64,000 bases of DNA, from assembly GCA_029243025.1 (NCBI GenBank), contig JAQWSU010000032.1:62001-126000 (forward strand). The letters run 5' to 3'. The translations under genes and the position numbers were made by a program. How positions within the stretch are numbered: the stretch's first letter is position 1; each line of letters starts with the position of its first letter. This document shows positions 26,134-34,601 of this stretch, in pieces. This stretch comes from Pirellulaceae bacterium. Its GTDB lineage: Bacteria > Planctomycetota > Planctomycetia > Pirellulales > Pirellulaceae. The notes below the pieces were generated by a model. It made no database searches. It worked only from the letters and a program-made list of their open reading frames with translations, and was not told where the DNA came from.

Positions 26134-29100
26134 TACGTCGAAAACTCCACCAAGCGGTAAGGGGTAACCAACCCACGGCAACAATCAGCAGGTGAACCAG
26201 GACCACGATCGCGAGCGCGACGAGTCGACCCTCAGTAAAGCCATAAGAGTGCAAACCAACTCCCAGCTCATTTACTCCAAACCAAGACCAGGCGGTAACG
26301 ATATTGCCCACAACGGAGAGAACGGCAAGTCCGCGTTCCTTGATCATCCCATCCCAACGGGCATGCAGGATCAACGCATTCCAGATCACGATGATCAGGG
26401 CTCCGTTTTCTTTTGGATCCCAGCCCCAAAAACGGCCCCACGAATCGTCGGCCCACAGCCCACCTAAAACGGTACCGACGAAGCTGAAGAAAATTGCAAA
26501 ACACAAGATTCCGTAGATCATTCGCGCGATCTCGGCACTCCGAGCTTTCGTCAGTGACGGCGTCATGACCCCACCAAGAATGTAAAGAATCCCTAACAAC
26601 CCTGCCAGGAAGGTCGCCGCGTAACCAAAGGTAATTGTCACAACATGCGTCGCCAACCAAAACTGGGTGTCCAACACAGCTTGTAAGACCTCAAATGTAT
26701 CCCCATCACCGGCCAACTTATGTGCGATGAGGAGCGTCGCAAAACCGGAAACAGCCGCAATCACACTCGCGATGCCACTCCGGAACAGGGCTTCCATCAG
26801 AAGAGCCAGTAAAACGGCGCCCCAGCCGATGAAGACAGCCGAGGAGTACAAATTTGTAACAGGCGGACGACCGGAAATGTAGATTCGTGCTCCCAACGCC
26901 AGCGTGTGAATAATGAACGTGAAAATCAGCAACCAAAACGCCGCGCGATTCATTGTCGTCCGACAGCCGAGCCAGCCAAAAGCTAACAGCACGAAAGCGA
27001 TCACATAAAAAATTGCGCAGATCAGAAACGGAGCTGCTTGGTTGAAGGCTGTTTCGAACGCGTAAAAGGAACCGAAACGCTTTGCAATAAAGTCCGACAG
27101 AAGGGACGATTTCACTTGCAAGTCCTGCGGCGGATCCTCCTTCAATTGTCGACGATATTCTTTTACAGCCGAGTTAAATCCGGCAGCGTCTGCGGTCGCA
27201 TAGGAAACGAGTAATTCATTCATTGCCTTGAACGGCACACTCGGCTCCCTACCAAGGACCTGCGTTTGCAAGAATTGCATTGGCCACGCTCCCGAGTAGG
27301 ACTGCCAAAGATCGTTCGAATCGACAGGCGCGACGGACAGAGGTGGTTGAAGGCTCTTGAGCCGGTTGTTATGGGCAGCAACTGCTTGCTTAAAAGCAAG
27401 CAGTTTATTTTGTGCCAAGCTTCGATCTTGCTGAAATTCGGCTTCCGTCGGCAACGGCGGTAAGACTGGCGGCGTAAATGCGGTTCGAAGCAACATAAAT
27501 TGCTTCAGCTTCCGGTCTAACTCGATCAACTTCCGCTGAAACACACTCAGCGAACCAGCATCTTTGGACGCCACTTCGCCAGCCTGTTGCACTTGCCGTT
27601 CAAACTCGCCGATTTTTGGAGTTAGCTCCGCAATCGCATACCGATAACCCTTACGACGTTGCAAACCAAACAAATCCAACACCTCGGGATGGTAAATACG
27701 TACCACCTTATGCTGGATTGCACTCTCGGAACCGGTAATCACATCGAGCAACCAACGCGTGGCTGGTTGCCGCTCGGTCGTTTGCTTATCGACAAACTCC
27801 ATCACCGAATATTGATCAGCGTCTGTTTTTTCAGTAATCAGTTCGACAAGACCGAGCGTGTCACCTGTCCTATAATCAGACAGACCCACCCCCTTGAGCT
27901 CAGGCCATTTTTCCACCAGAGCGGTCTCAATTGAATCCCATTTTTCTTCGAGTTCCTTGGCAGGCAGCACCCCTTTGAAACTCTCGGTATCGGCAATCAC
28001 TCGCAGGCTGTTACGCGCCAGAGTATCGTACGGCTTAACCCGCCCCTGGTAGACAATGGGGAGATTCCCAAAAGCATAAACATTGGGCTCTCCTGCTTCT
28101 GGCTCCGGGGAGCGCAATGTCATCATCAGAATGGCCGCCGCGGTTGCAACCACGAGCGTTGGAACAATCCACTGGACAGGATTCGAAGTCTGCCTGGATC
28201 CGGGCTGCTTTTTGTGTTCATCGCTTGGATCTCGCTCACCCGACCGGCCGGCTTGAGCGGTTGTCGTCACGACACGGGTATGCCGATCGAGAAATCTGAC
28301 CAGCACTCCTGAGAAGTGAGTGAGCAGGCCGACAAGACAGATCATGCAAGAGACATAGGGAATCATCCAGCCTTGATTTCGCACCACCTGCAACGTCGTG
28401 TATTCCTTGCCCGACGAATCCATTTGCCAGCCGCTTTGATAGAAAGTTTCACCCGCATACCGCCAAGGATTGTTCATCCAGATCGTCAATTCGCGTTCAA
28501 CACCCCGCGAATCATCAGTCAGCCGGATGTCCGAAGAATAATTACGAGGAACCGTCGTTCCAATGTAATCGTCCTTACTCACATCAAGCAGTTCGACCTT
28601 GTAGTCCTTGTAATTTCGGACAAATCTCAGCTGAGCATCATAGGCTTTGCCACCAACTTCAATCTCTTCCGTACTGAAATCAATCGTCTGGCCATCTCGC
28701 ATCATGAGTTGGTCTTGCGAAAGCAGTACGGTTCCTAACTCCTCACCATCTTTACCGACAAAGCGGAAATAGCCTGACGCAATATTTACGTCACCGCCCG
28801 CCGCGCCAGAAGCTGATTGAGCATCTGCAGCAACGAACATGTCACCGCGGCCTCGATCGGAGGGTGACTTGTCCTCGGCATTCTTCATTTTCACACGAGA
28901 ACTCTTTTTGTAGCCGACTACCTCAATGTCAAATGGCAGTTGCTGATCCTTAATTTTGCCGCTCTGCAAAAAGGCAGTTGATTCCCCATTCTCAGTGATC
29001 GGAATGGTGATCACGTCGTCTTGGCCTGTAAATTTGTCACTGTTGCGTTCGATGATCGCCAGTTCGACGCTGCGAATATCTTGACCGTAATTGAGTGCCT

Positions 29101-30136
29101 GGCCCTCGGCCATACTCATTTGCTCTTCCACATCATATTGCGTGACGAACCACTGCCCAAACATCATCAGCAGAATCCCACCGTGCAGAAGCACGACCCC
29201 CGCGCGACGTCCAAAGAGTGGCAAGCAGCCGAAGTACAATACGGCTCCCGCAAACAATCCAAGGATGAGTTGCCAGAGAATACGCATCCCGGAATCGCCC
29301 ATGTAGCTGCCGTCCCCGGAGACCCACAACCAGAGTGATGTCACGGCAAGTCCAAGCCCCAGCCCGCCGCAGATTCGACGCCGAATTCTTTGAACTGCCG
29401 ATTCGTTGCCGGGCAGAAGGGCATACACAATGAGTCCAGCAGCCGAGAGGGCCAACGCTATCTTGATGCACAACCAGAGGCTTGCCCAAGAGATCGGTGG
29501 CTCACCTTGAAACCCGTCAGAATTGTGGCCTCCGCGGATCACCACCCAGGTCAGCCCCACACCTAGCAGCATGACGGCCAAACCAATCCAAAACTGCTTA
29601 CCCTTTGCTCGTATTTTGAAGCGAAACGTGTGGGCAGCCAGTAAGTTGACACACATCACGGCTCCGATGGTGGCGCCGCCCGGAAAAAGAAAACCTCCGG
29701 TCTTCAGCGTGGCAACGCTAATCGCAACACCCACCGCCATGATGATTGCGGCAATCAGTCCAGCACGTTTGATTTGCTGCGCGTTCGCGAGCGTCATTAA
29801 CGCCGCCACAATGCTTCCACCGAGCGTCACGCAGGCAAAACTGCGAACGGCCGTTGCGGGTTCTAGCCCGGGGAACCAAGTCCGCGGGTAGAAAACGGCT
29901 GCGTCAATCCGGATGACCCAAGGCTTGAAGTAAAGCTCCATTACCTCCCAAATATCACGGTCGACTTGCGCTAGGGTTCCAATCAAAATAATGATGATTG
30001 CCAAAGCAAAAGAAACAACTGCGAGCTTCAGAGACGCTAACGGGGCGACGACAAAACGGAACAACAGCGCTTCAGCCTGACTTACCGTTCTAACAGCGTG
30101 CCGAACCTTCGGCTGTGACGCAGGAATCGTTGACAT
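26111..30136 (-). CDS. ccsBA: Fused ResB-CcsA system II cytochrome c biogenesis protein
   Basis: A 1341-residue polytopic membrane protein. The N-terminal half is ResB/Ccs1-like (several helices from about residue 33, a large periplasmic segment around 340-590, then a helix ending in a conserved His/Arg pair). The C-terminal third is CcsA/ResC-like. It has His residues in TFIIHTLALGAR, LATHVVTITFG and GVGLHSYGF, and the heme-handling WWD signature WGRFWGWDPKENGALI. System II proteins carry heme to the periplasm and ligate it to CxxCH apocytochromes, and this genome has many such proteins (one at 49878). Fusion of the two subunits is known from epsilonproteobacteria and others. A middle domain (about 690-1010), predicted periplasmic and helical, is longer than in classic CcsBA. 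The lipoprotein at 30155 precedes it by 18 bases. Confidence 0.88.
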   Translation of the reverse strand: MSTIPASQPKVRHAVRTVSQAEALLFRFVVAPLASLKLAVVSFALAIIIILIGTLAQVDRDIWEVMELYFKPWVIRIDAAVFYPRTWFPGLEPATAVRSFACVTLGGSIVAALMTLANAQQIKRAGLIAAIIMAVGVAISVATLKTGGFLFPGGATIGAVMCVNLLAAHTFRFKIRAKGKQFWIGLAVMLLGVGLTWVVIRGGHNSDGFQGEPPISWASLWLCIKIALALSAAGLIVYALLPGNESAVQRIRRRICGGLGLGLAVTSLWLWVSGDGSYMGDSGMRILWQLILGLFAGAVLYFGCLPLFGRRAGVVLLHGGILLMMFGQWFVTQYDVEEQMSMAEGQALNYGQDIRSVELAIIERNSDKFTGQDDVITIPITENGESTAFLQSGKIKDQQLPFDIEVVGYKKSSRVKMKNAEDKSPSDRGRGDMFVAADAQSASGAAGGDVNIASGYFRFVGKDGEELGTVLLSQDQLMMRDGQTIDFSTEEIEVGGKAYDAQLRFVRNYKDYKVELLDVSKDDYIGTTVPRNYSSDIRLTDDSRGVERELTIWMNNPWRYAGETFYQSGWQMDSSGKEYTTLQVVRNQGWMIPYVSCMICLVGLLTHFSGVLVRFLDRHTRVVTTTAQAGRSGERDPSDEHKKQPGSRQTSNPVQWIVPTLVVATAAAILMMTLRSPEPEAGEPNVYAFGNLPIVYQGRVKPYDTLARNSLRVIADTESFKGVLPAKELEEKWDSIETALVEKWPELKGVGLSDYRTGDTLGLVELITEKTDADQYSVMEFVDKQTTERQPATRWLLDVITGSESAIQHKVVRIYHPEVLDLFGLQRRKGYRYAIAELTPKIGEFERQVQQAGEVASKDAGSLSVFQRKLIELDRKLKQFMLLRTAFTPPVLPPLPTEAEFQQDRSLAQNKLLAFKQAVAAHNNRLKSLQPPLSVAPVDSNDLWQSYSGAWPMQFLQTQVLGREPSVPFKAMNELLVSYATADAAGFNSAVKEYRRQLKEDPPQDLQVKSSLLSDFIAKRFGSFYAFETAFNQAAPFLICAIFYVIAFVLLAFGWLGCRTTMNRAAFWLLIFTFIIHTLALGARIYISGRPPVTNLYSSAVFIGWGAVLLALLMEALFRSGIASVIAAVSGFATLLIAHKLAGDGDTFEVLQAVLDTQFWLATHVVTITFGYAATFLAGLLGILYILGGVMTPSLTKARSAEIARMIYGILCFAIFFSFVGTVLGGLWADDSWGRFWGWDPKENGALIIVIWNALILHARWDGMIKERGLAVLSVVGNIVTAWSWFGVNELGVGLHSYGFTEGRLVALAIVVLVHLLIVAVGWLPLTAWWSFRRNGPIRPA

Positions 30137-30154
30137 TGTCTTTTCTCAAAAATG

Positions 30155-31228
30155 CTACTTCGGAGTGAATCGAAACGATTCGGCAAACTGCTTAAACTTT
30201 GTTCGTTCCTTCGATGCCAAGTCACGGTCGCCCATCATCTTGATAAAGAGTGTCGAGTCCGGACGTTTGACAACAACAACGTCGACCGCCTGGCCCGAGT
30301 CACTGTTCAGTTCGAAATACGAGCACGACGCCCCGTCAACTTGCAGGGTTTGCGTTTCTTGATCTAACTTGGCTTGATCGATCTCGTTGAGGCCCACTTG
30401 AGCCCTCCAACGATTGACGTTGGCCAACATCGAACCCGGATTGACACCGAGGCGACTCAACGTAATCTCGACTTTTCCTCCACCGTTGTTGACAAGAAAA
30501 GTCGCCAGTCGCATCGGCCGCTGCGGGCCCGATTTCCAACCCACTGGCACGTCGTAATTCATTCCGTTCGCTGAGATCGCACGTGGCCCCTGCGGGTTAC
30601 TCTCCGAACCATCGTCCACAGAAATCTTTTCGCCCGTCGACGGCGCCCCCATGTTCGAGTCGAAGAGCGTCGCGACCCCCTTCGCCAAGGCAATCTCACG
30701 CGTCACTTTCGACAACCCAGCCGCAGTCACATCCGGCAACGAAACTTGCCCTCGCCAGCGATTCACATTCGCGAGCAGATACTGCTGGAAGTCCCCCTCA
30801 GGCGGCATCGGCAATGAGCTTACCGCAACCTCGATGGAACCAGCTTTCAGCGTGGCAAAACGAAATTGATTGCCCGCCGACTGGGTCCAACCGGCAGGGA
30901 GTTGCCACTGCGGCTTGCCGTCGACAAAAGTTACTGACTTGAGCACGCTTTCAAAATCGTTCGCAATCTTGGCGATCTGCCCCGGCGGCCCCAGGGATTT
31001 GAAAAACCAAGCCTTCCCATCGTATGGCACGATCGCTGCGAGTGTCCGTTGCGGCGCAGTCGCTCGTGCTGTGGCTGTTTGCTGGGGTAGATCAGCCGCC
31101 GGTTTGCGTGGCTCGTGAGGCACCTGATAGCGGCTGATGGTTGCATCTTGTCCGCAACCGATCAGCGCCAACAAAGCGAACCATTCGAAACACAACCGAC
31201 ACATCGTCCAACCGATCGGTAAACGCAT
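30155..31228 (-). CDS. Lipoprotein with an internally duplicated domain
   Basis: A 357-residue protein not assigned to a known family. A hydrophobic N terminus ends in a lipobox L-I-G-C. Two copies of a domain of about 110 residues follow: PAGWTQSAGNQFRFATL with later LLANVNRWRGQVSL, and PVGWKSGPQRPMRLATFL with later MLANVNRWRAQVGL. The NVNRWR(G/A)QV block is nearly identical in both. The second copy ends in a strand-rich tail (CSYFELNSDSGQAVDVVVVKR). The start is uncertain (31264, 31228 or 31204); 31228 is preferred because AGGG lies five bases upstream and the signal length fits. It directly precedes ccsBA (18 bases), so a role near cytochrome c maturation or respiration at the membrane surface is suggested by context only. 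Confidence 0.72.
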   Translation of the reverse strand: MRLPIGWTMCRLCFEWFALLALIGCGQDATISRYQVPHEPRKPAADLPQQTATARATAPQRTLAAIVPYDGKAWFFKSLGPPGQIAKIANDFESVLKSVTFVDGKPQWQLPAGWTQSAGNQFRFATLKAGSIEVAVSSLPMPPEGDFQQYLLANVNRWRGQVSLPDVTAAGLSKVTREIALAKGVATLFDSNMGAPSTGEKISVDDGSESNPQGPRAISANGMNYDVPVGWKSGPQRPMRLATFLVNNGGGKVEITLSRLGVNPGSMLANVNRWRAQVGLNEIDQAKLDQETQTLQVDGASCSYFELNSDSGQAVDVVVVKRPDSTLFIKMMGDRDLASKERTKFKQFAESFRFTPK

Positions 31229-31327
31229 CGAAGCCCTGTTCTTCCGCGAGAATCTTGAAGACATAAAGAGCGAGGAGCAGGCAAATGGGGGGGGTATGGC
31301 CTCTGATTGCCTGAAGAGCCCCTCAAC

Positions 31328-31377
31328 TCAGCTACCTGATTATAGCGCCCGATGTGCTGAAAAGTACAGGTAGCTGA
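31328..31377. repeat. 11-bp inverted repeat upstream of the lipoprotein gene
   Basis: TCAGCTACCTG (31328-31338) and CAGGTAGCTGA (31367-31377) are perfect inverted copies 28 bases apart. They lie about 100 bases upstream of the lipoprotein-ccsBA operon on the minus strand. They could form a long stem-loop in RNA, or two half-sites for a DNA-binding protein about three to four helical turns apart. Confidence 0.5.
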
Positions 31378-31394
31378 TAATCCGATCGCAGTTT

Positions 31395-31410
31395 CGGCCC
31401 GCTGGGGCCG
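31395..31410. terminator. Possible terminator after the acidic HTH protein
   Basis: CGGCCC (31395-31400) and GGGCCG (31405-31410) form a 6-bp GC stem over four bases, 42 bases downstream of the stop of the minus-strand gene ending at 31453. There is no clear T tract, so the call is tentative. Confidence 0.3.
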
Positions 31411-31452
31411 TTTGGGAGGTGGCCAACAGCTGCAAATCCCCCCCGTTCACCT

Positions 31453-32742
31453 TTACTTACTGCCCGGCAACATCGCTAGAATGCCATCCATAATCGTGCT
31501 GTTGAATTCGTAATTCCCTTGCCAGCTCCAAATGTTGTTCATCAAATCCATCATCAGAATGCCGGTAAAACTAAGAATGGCAACGATGAAAAATAGGCTG
31601 AGCACGTTCCAGATGGAATAAGGAGCCTCCTCCGACTCACTCGTTGCTGCAGCCACCGGCGCGGGGGCGACAAAACCGGCTGAATCACCCGAATCGGCGT
31701 CAGTGAACTCAACCGTTTCTTCCTCGAACCCGGGCCCCTCGTCTTCCAACATTTGGGCGGCCGAGTCGTCGAACTCCTCCGAATCCAGTGCAATTACCTG
31801 CGATCCACTGTCCGACTCTTCATCCATACTGTCGTCGGTTGGCGTCAGCAAAAAATCGTCGTCGGATTGCAAATCGTCTTCGATCTCATCAATGCCATCG
31901 ACTTCGAGCATATCGCCTTCACCAAGCTCCAGCATTTCGCCGCCGGAGCCACCTGCGAGCTCGGCAGGCTCTTCCAGCGATAGTCCACTGTCGGAAGGGT
32001 TCGAAAGATTAATTCCGCTGTCAGCCGACGCAGAAGTCACATCGCTTCCGGAACCGCTACCGAGTACCAGATCATCATCATCTAATTCCAAGTCGATCGC
32101 GGAGCCAAATCCACTATTGCCAGCGGATTTAGCATCAGAAAGCTTTAGTTCGCTTCCGCTATCGGACAATTCGTCCATCGAGAGCTCCAAAGAGCCGCTG
32201 TCGGAGTTCATCGAAAGCTCATCCCCAATCGAGGAGGAGGCTACATCGATATTTGCGGTGTCGGACGGCCCAGCTTCTTTATCTCCCGAATCCAAGACAT
32301 CCGAACTTTGAATCGACAACTCGACGTCACTCAATTTCGAATTGGAATCACCCGCAAGTCGCAGAGCCGAACTTCCCTGCCCCGGTTCATCCAGTTGGAG
32401 ATCACTTTCAGCGGGAAGTAAATCATCCGCTTCACCAATGATCGTACTTGCCGTCGATTCGTCAGACTGACCAAGTTCTTCGTCACTGACAAGAATAGAA
32501 TCGGAATCAGCACCGTCACCCAAATCAAAGTCAATTGATTCATCCGCAGGCTCGTCGGACGACGCAGCGCCAAGTGTTATTCCTTTTTCTTCTGCGATTC
32601 GCTCAATCTCGGTCTCTTTGAATTTCCAGGTGGCGCCGTCGCGATACCCAAAAATCTCGTTGCGGCTCCGCATCTCCGTCAGATCGTCGGCACTCATACC
32701 GAGCATCTTAGCGGCGTCTTCTAGTTGAATCAGTTTGGCCAT
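31453..32742 (-). CDS. Membrane-tethered HTH protein with a long acidic Ser/Asp-rich linker
   Basis: A 429-residue protein with three parts. Residues 1-57 look like an excisionase/MerR-type helix-turn-helix (IQLEDAAKMLGMSADDLTEMRSRNEI, then YRDGATWKFKETEIERIAEE). Residues about 58-360 are highly acidic low-complexity sequence with recurring DSGS, LSD and ELSMDELSD units. Residues about 378-400 form one transmembrane helix (WNVLSLFFIVAILSFTGILMM) with a short outer tail. The ribosome site GGAG is seven bases before the ATG. The topology places the HTH in the cytoplasm on a flexible stalk, as expected for a membrane-bound DNA-binding or docking protein. The function is not known. The complementary strand shows long open frames produced only by the biased codons. 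Confidence 0.75.
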   Translation of the reverse strand: MAKLIQLEDAAKMLGMSADDLTEMRSRNEIFGYRDGATWKFKETEIERIAEEKGITLGAASSDEPADESIDFDLGDGADSDSILVSDEELGQSDESTASTIIGEADDLLPAESDLQLDEPGQGSSALRLAGDSNSKLSDVELSIQSSDVLDSGDKEAGPSDTANIDVASSSIGDELSMNSDSGSLELSMDELSDSGSELKLSDAKSAGNSGFGSAIDLELDDDDLVLGSGSGSDVTSASADSGINLSNPSDSGLSLEEPAELAGGSGGEMLELGEGDMLEVDGIDEIEDDLQSDDDFLLTPTDDSMDEESDSGSQVIALDSEEFDDSAAQMLEDEGPGFEEETVEFTDADSGDSAGFVAPAPVAAATSESEEAPYSIWNVLSLFFIVAILSFTGILMMDLMNNIWSWQGNYEFNSTIMDGILAMLPGSK

Positions 32743-32825
32743 TCAAGGACTCCAGGATATACGTCTTTCACCGACGTCGTCCCGAAGCTTCCACGAGGAA
32801 AGTTCTGGCCACCCGTCAGTCAAAG

Positions 32826-33176
32826 TTATCTCGATCTAAGTAGAGCTTGGATTTGCTCAGGTGACGGCTCAGCTCCGTTGAACTCGCTCATCTGTAAATC
32901 CCAGCCAAAATTCCGGATACAACGCAACGATATCTGCCCCGACTTTTCATCCACAAAGTAGGAGCCCATCGTTTGTTGCTGATCGTCGATCAAAACGATC
33001 AGCTGTTGACCGTTAACGGTGGTGCCGTGGATCGCGGTTACACCATCACCGGACTGCACGCGCGAGTCCGAACCACGCGCACGTTGCGCGTGGACGTCGC
33101 GATGATCGGCCATTGTCCCAAGGACGATTCCCGTTATCAACACACCGCCGAGGAGTCCCAACATTTTCCCACGCAT
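32826..33176 (-). CDS. Small secreted protein, function unknown
   Basis: A 116-residue protein with a clear signal peptide (GLLGGVLITGIVLGT, processing near VHAQ). The mature part has about 85 residues and contains two strand pairs (GQQLIVLIDDQQQTMGSYFVDEKSGQISLRCI) and a terminal helix SPEQIQALLRS. The Shine-Dalgarno AGGTGA stands directly before the ATG at optimal distance. It lies 83 bases upstream of the acidic HTH gene on the same strand and may share its transcript. No family was recognised. Confidence 0.65.
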   Translation of the reverse strand: MRGKMLGLLGGVLITGIVLGTMADHRDVHAQRARGSDSRVQSGDGVTAIHGTTVNGQQLIVLIDDQQQTMGSYFVDEKSGQISLRCIRNFGWDLQMSEFNGAEPSPEQIQALLRSR

Positions 33177-33555
33177 AAGTCACCTATTCTCAGGGGCCTT
33201 GATGTCGTGAATCGAGCTAGGAACTCTTCTGTTCCATTCTAAAAGCACAGGATCTCGATTCAAGTACTTAATTACCGAAACGCCAGTCCCCGCGGGACTT
33301 GCGCCGAATGCTCCACCTCTGCTGAGGATAAGGAGCCGATCGGCGAAAACGCCAAAGAAGGCCGGCAGTGTAGTGATCTGGCCCCGATGCCTCAAGATCG
33401 CCCCTGCTGGCTCCGTTCCAACGTCTCCAGACTTGCTCCAATCCGCACAAATCGCTAGCGTGTTTCAGATCTTGAGTCGCCTTCCTGACGCACAGCTACC
33501 ACTGCATGCTGCCACGGAGGTTTCAAATTCGAAACAATGGAAACAAGGAGAGACA
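33177..33555. other. 379-base divergent intergenic region
   Basis: It separates the small secreted protein gene and the 6-pyruvoyl-tetrahydropterin synthase gene, which diverge. No gene, convincing promoter or riboswitch fold was recognised; in particular no preQ1 motif could be made out before the queD-like gene. A small inverted pair GTTTC/GAAAC lies just before the ribosome site. Confidence 0.35.
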
Positions 33556-33966
33556 ATGTTTCGCGTCACGCGGCAAATCGATTTCTGCTACGGACACCGC
33601 TTGCTTCAGTACGATGGCAAATGCAAGCACCTCCACGGCCATAATGGCCGGGCGGTGATTTCAATCGAAAACGACAAGCTTGACTCGCTGGGCATGGTGT
33701 TGGATTTTTCTGAAATCAAGCAGGTTGTCAGCCGCTGGATCGACGAAAGCCTCGATCACCGCATGATTCTCCACCGAGATGACCCAGCGATACCATTTCT
33801 GACAGAATTGGGCGAACCGATGTATCTGGTCGATGAAAATCCGACCGCTGAAAACATCGCGAAACTGATCTTTGATTTCGCCCGAGAACACGGTTTCCCT
33901 GTGGTTCAAGTCGATTTGTGGGAGACCCGCAGCTGCTATGCCAGCTATGTGGGCGCAAAAAAGTAG
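33556..33966 (+). CDS. queD: 6-pyruvoyl-tetrahydropterin synthase / QueD family protein
   Basis: A 136-residue enzyme of the PTPS family. The three zinc-binding His residues are visible: one in CYGHRL and two in HLHGHN. The catalytic Cys lies in the GKCKHLHGHN block, and the substrate-binding Glu near the C terminus in WETRSCYASY. The TAENIAKLIFDF helix is also typical. Bacterial members make 6-carboxy-tetrahydropterin for queuosine (QueD) or pterins. The GKC-x-HLHGH spacing favours QueD or a close relative, but no other queuosine gene is nearby. The ATG at 33556 has AAGGAG five bases upstream; extending to 33373 would add 61 unrelated residues. Confidence 0.88.
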   Translation: MFRVTRQIDFCYGHRLLQYDGKCKHLHGHNGRAVISIENDKLDSLGMVLDFSEIKQVVSRWIDESLDHRMILHRDDPAIPFLTELGEPMYLVDENPTAENIAKLIFDFAREHGFPVVQVDLWETRSCYASYVGAKK

Positions 33967-33998
33967 TCCGGGCGGTCCTCTTGGGACCAGCTCCGGAC
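33966..33998 (+). terminator. Strong hairpin after queD-like gene
   Basis: GTCCGG (33966-33971) pairs with CCGGAC (33993-33998), and inside it GGTCC (33974-33978) pairs with GGACC (33984-33988). The first base is the last base of the stop codon. No poly-T follows, so termination may be factor-assisted, or the hairpin may protect the mRNA 3' end. A second hairpin, GAGCCG/CGGCTC (34112-34126), lies before the convergent gene. Confidence 0.5.
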
Positions 33999-34147
33999 AC
34001 TTGTTCCCCCCCTGGGAAATAATTCATCTGGCTCAATTGGGAGATAGCCGGGGATCTGCTGCTCTTATCGGCTACCGGCTGTGCAGACTTTGATCGTAAT
34101 TAGATTATGACGAGCCGAGACGGCTCATCGGAAAGAATGGACCGCGA

Positions 34148-34492
34148 CTACCACTTAAGGGCAACCACGCTGCCAGGCTTAAACCCCAAAAATGCACTGG
34201 CACTATCACCAACCAGCAATAGCTCTAAAAAGCCGGATTCCCCTTGAACGACAAGAAAGGTCATCTCGGCCTGCTGGTGATCCGCTGGAAAAATGCGACT
34301 CGTCACGTGGCCATCACACATGATCGAAACTCGATCGTCTGTGGGAACAGCCGCCAACTGATCGATCGAAATATCCGTCACGGCATCACCTGCATCCGTG
34401 ATGCTTACGACAATACCCTTCAGTGATCCGCCCAAAATACCTGTCTCCGACGTCACATGTGCATGGTTGCCGCTTGTGAACTCTCGGCTCAT
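34148..34492 (-). CDS. Stand-alone C-terminal-domain homologue of SAM-hydroxide adenosyltransferase
   Basis: A 114-residue protein that aligns by eye, over almost its whole length, with the C-terminal domain of the neighbouring gene (34602-35375). GIVVSITDAGDAVTDIS matches TIVEIDSFGNLITNVG, PTDDRVSI matches PTDGRSIS, GFLELLLVGDSASAFL matches GDLEIAIVNGNAARLL, and GSVVALKW matches GDSVLISW at the end. The catalytic N-terminal domain is absent. In the full enzyme this beta-barrel domain closes over the SAM pocket of the neighbouring subunit, so the short protein might modulate that enzyme or bind an adenosyl ligand. It follows the full-length gene by 109 bases on the same strand. Confidence 0.75.
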   Translation of the reverse strand: MSREFTSGNHAHVTSETGILGGSLKGIVVSITDAGDAVTDISIDQLAAVPTDDRVSIMCDGHVTSRIFPADHQQAEMTFLVVQGESGFLELLLVGDSASAFLGFKPGSVVALKW

Positions 34493-34601
34493 TGTAAAGA
34501 GTTGCTACCAGACAGCCAAGCTTAGGTCAGCGATCCTGTTTTCTGGGCAAACAGTTGGAAAGGAGTCAAAAAACAAGACACTGAAGTCATTGAGACGGAA
34601 C

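Noticed and set aside
31703-32311. 202-codon open frame on the plus strand, Ser-rich
   Set aside because: It is the complement of the acidic Ser/Asp-rich stretch of the minus-strand gene; the open frame follows from codon bias and has no ribosome site or domain.
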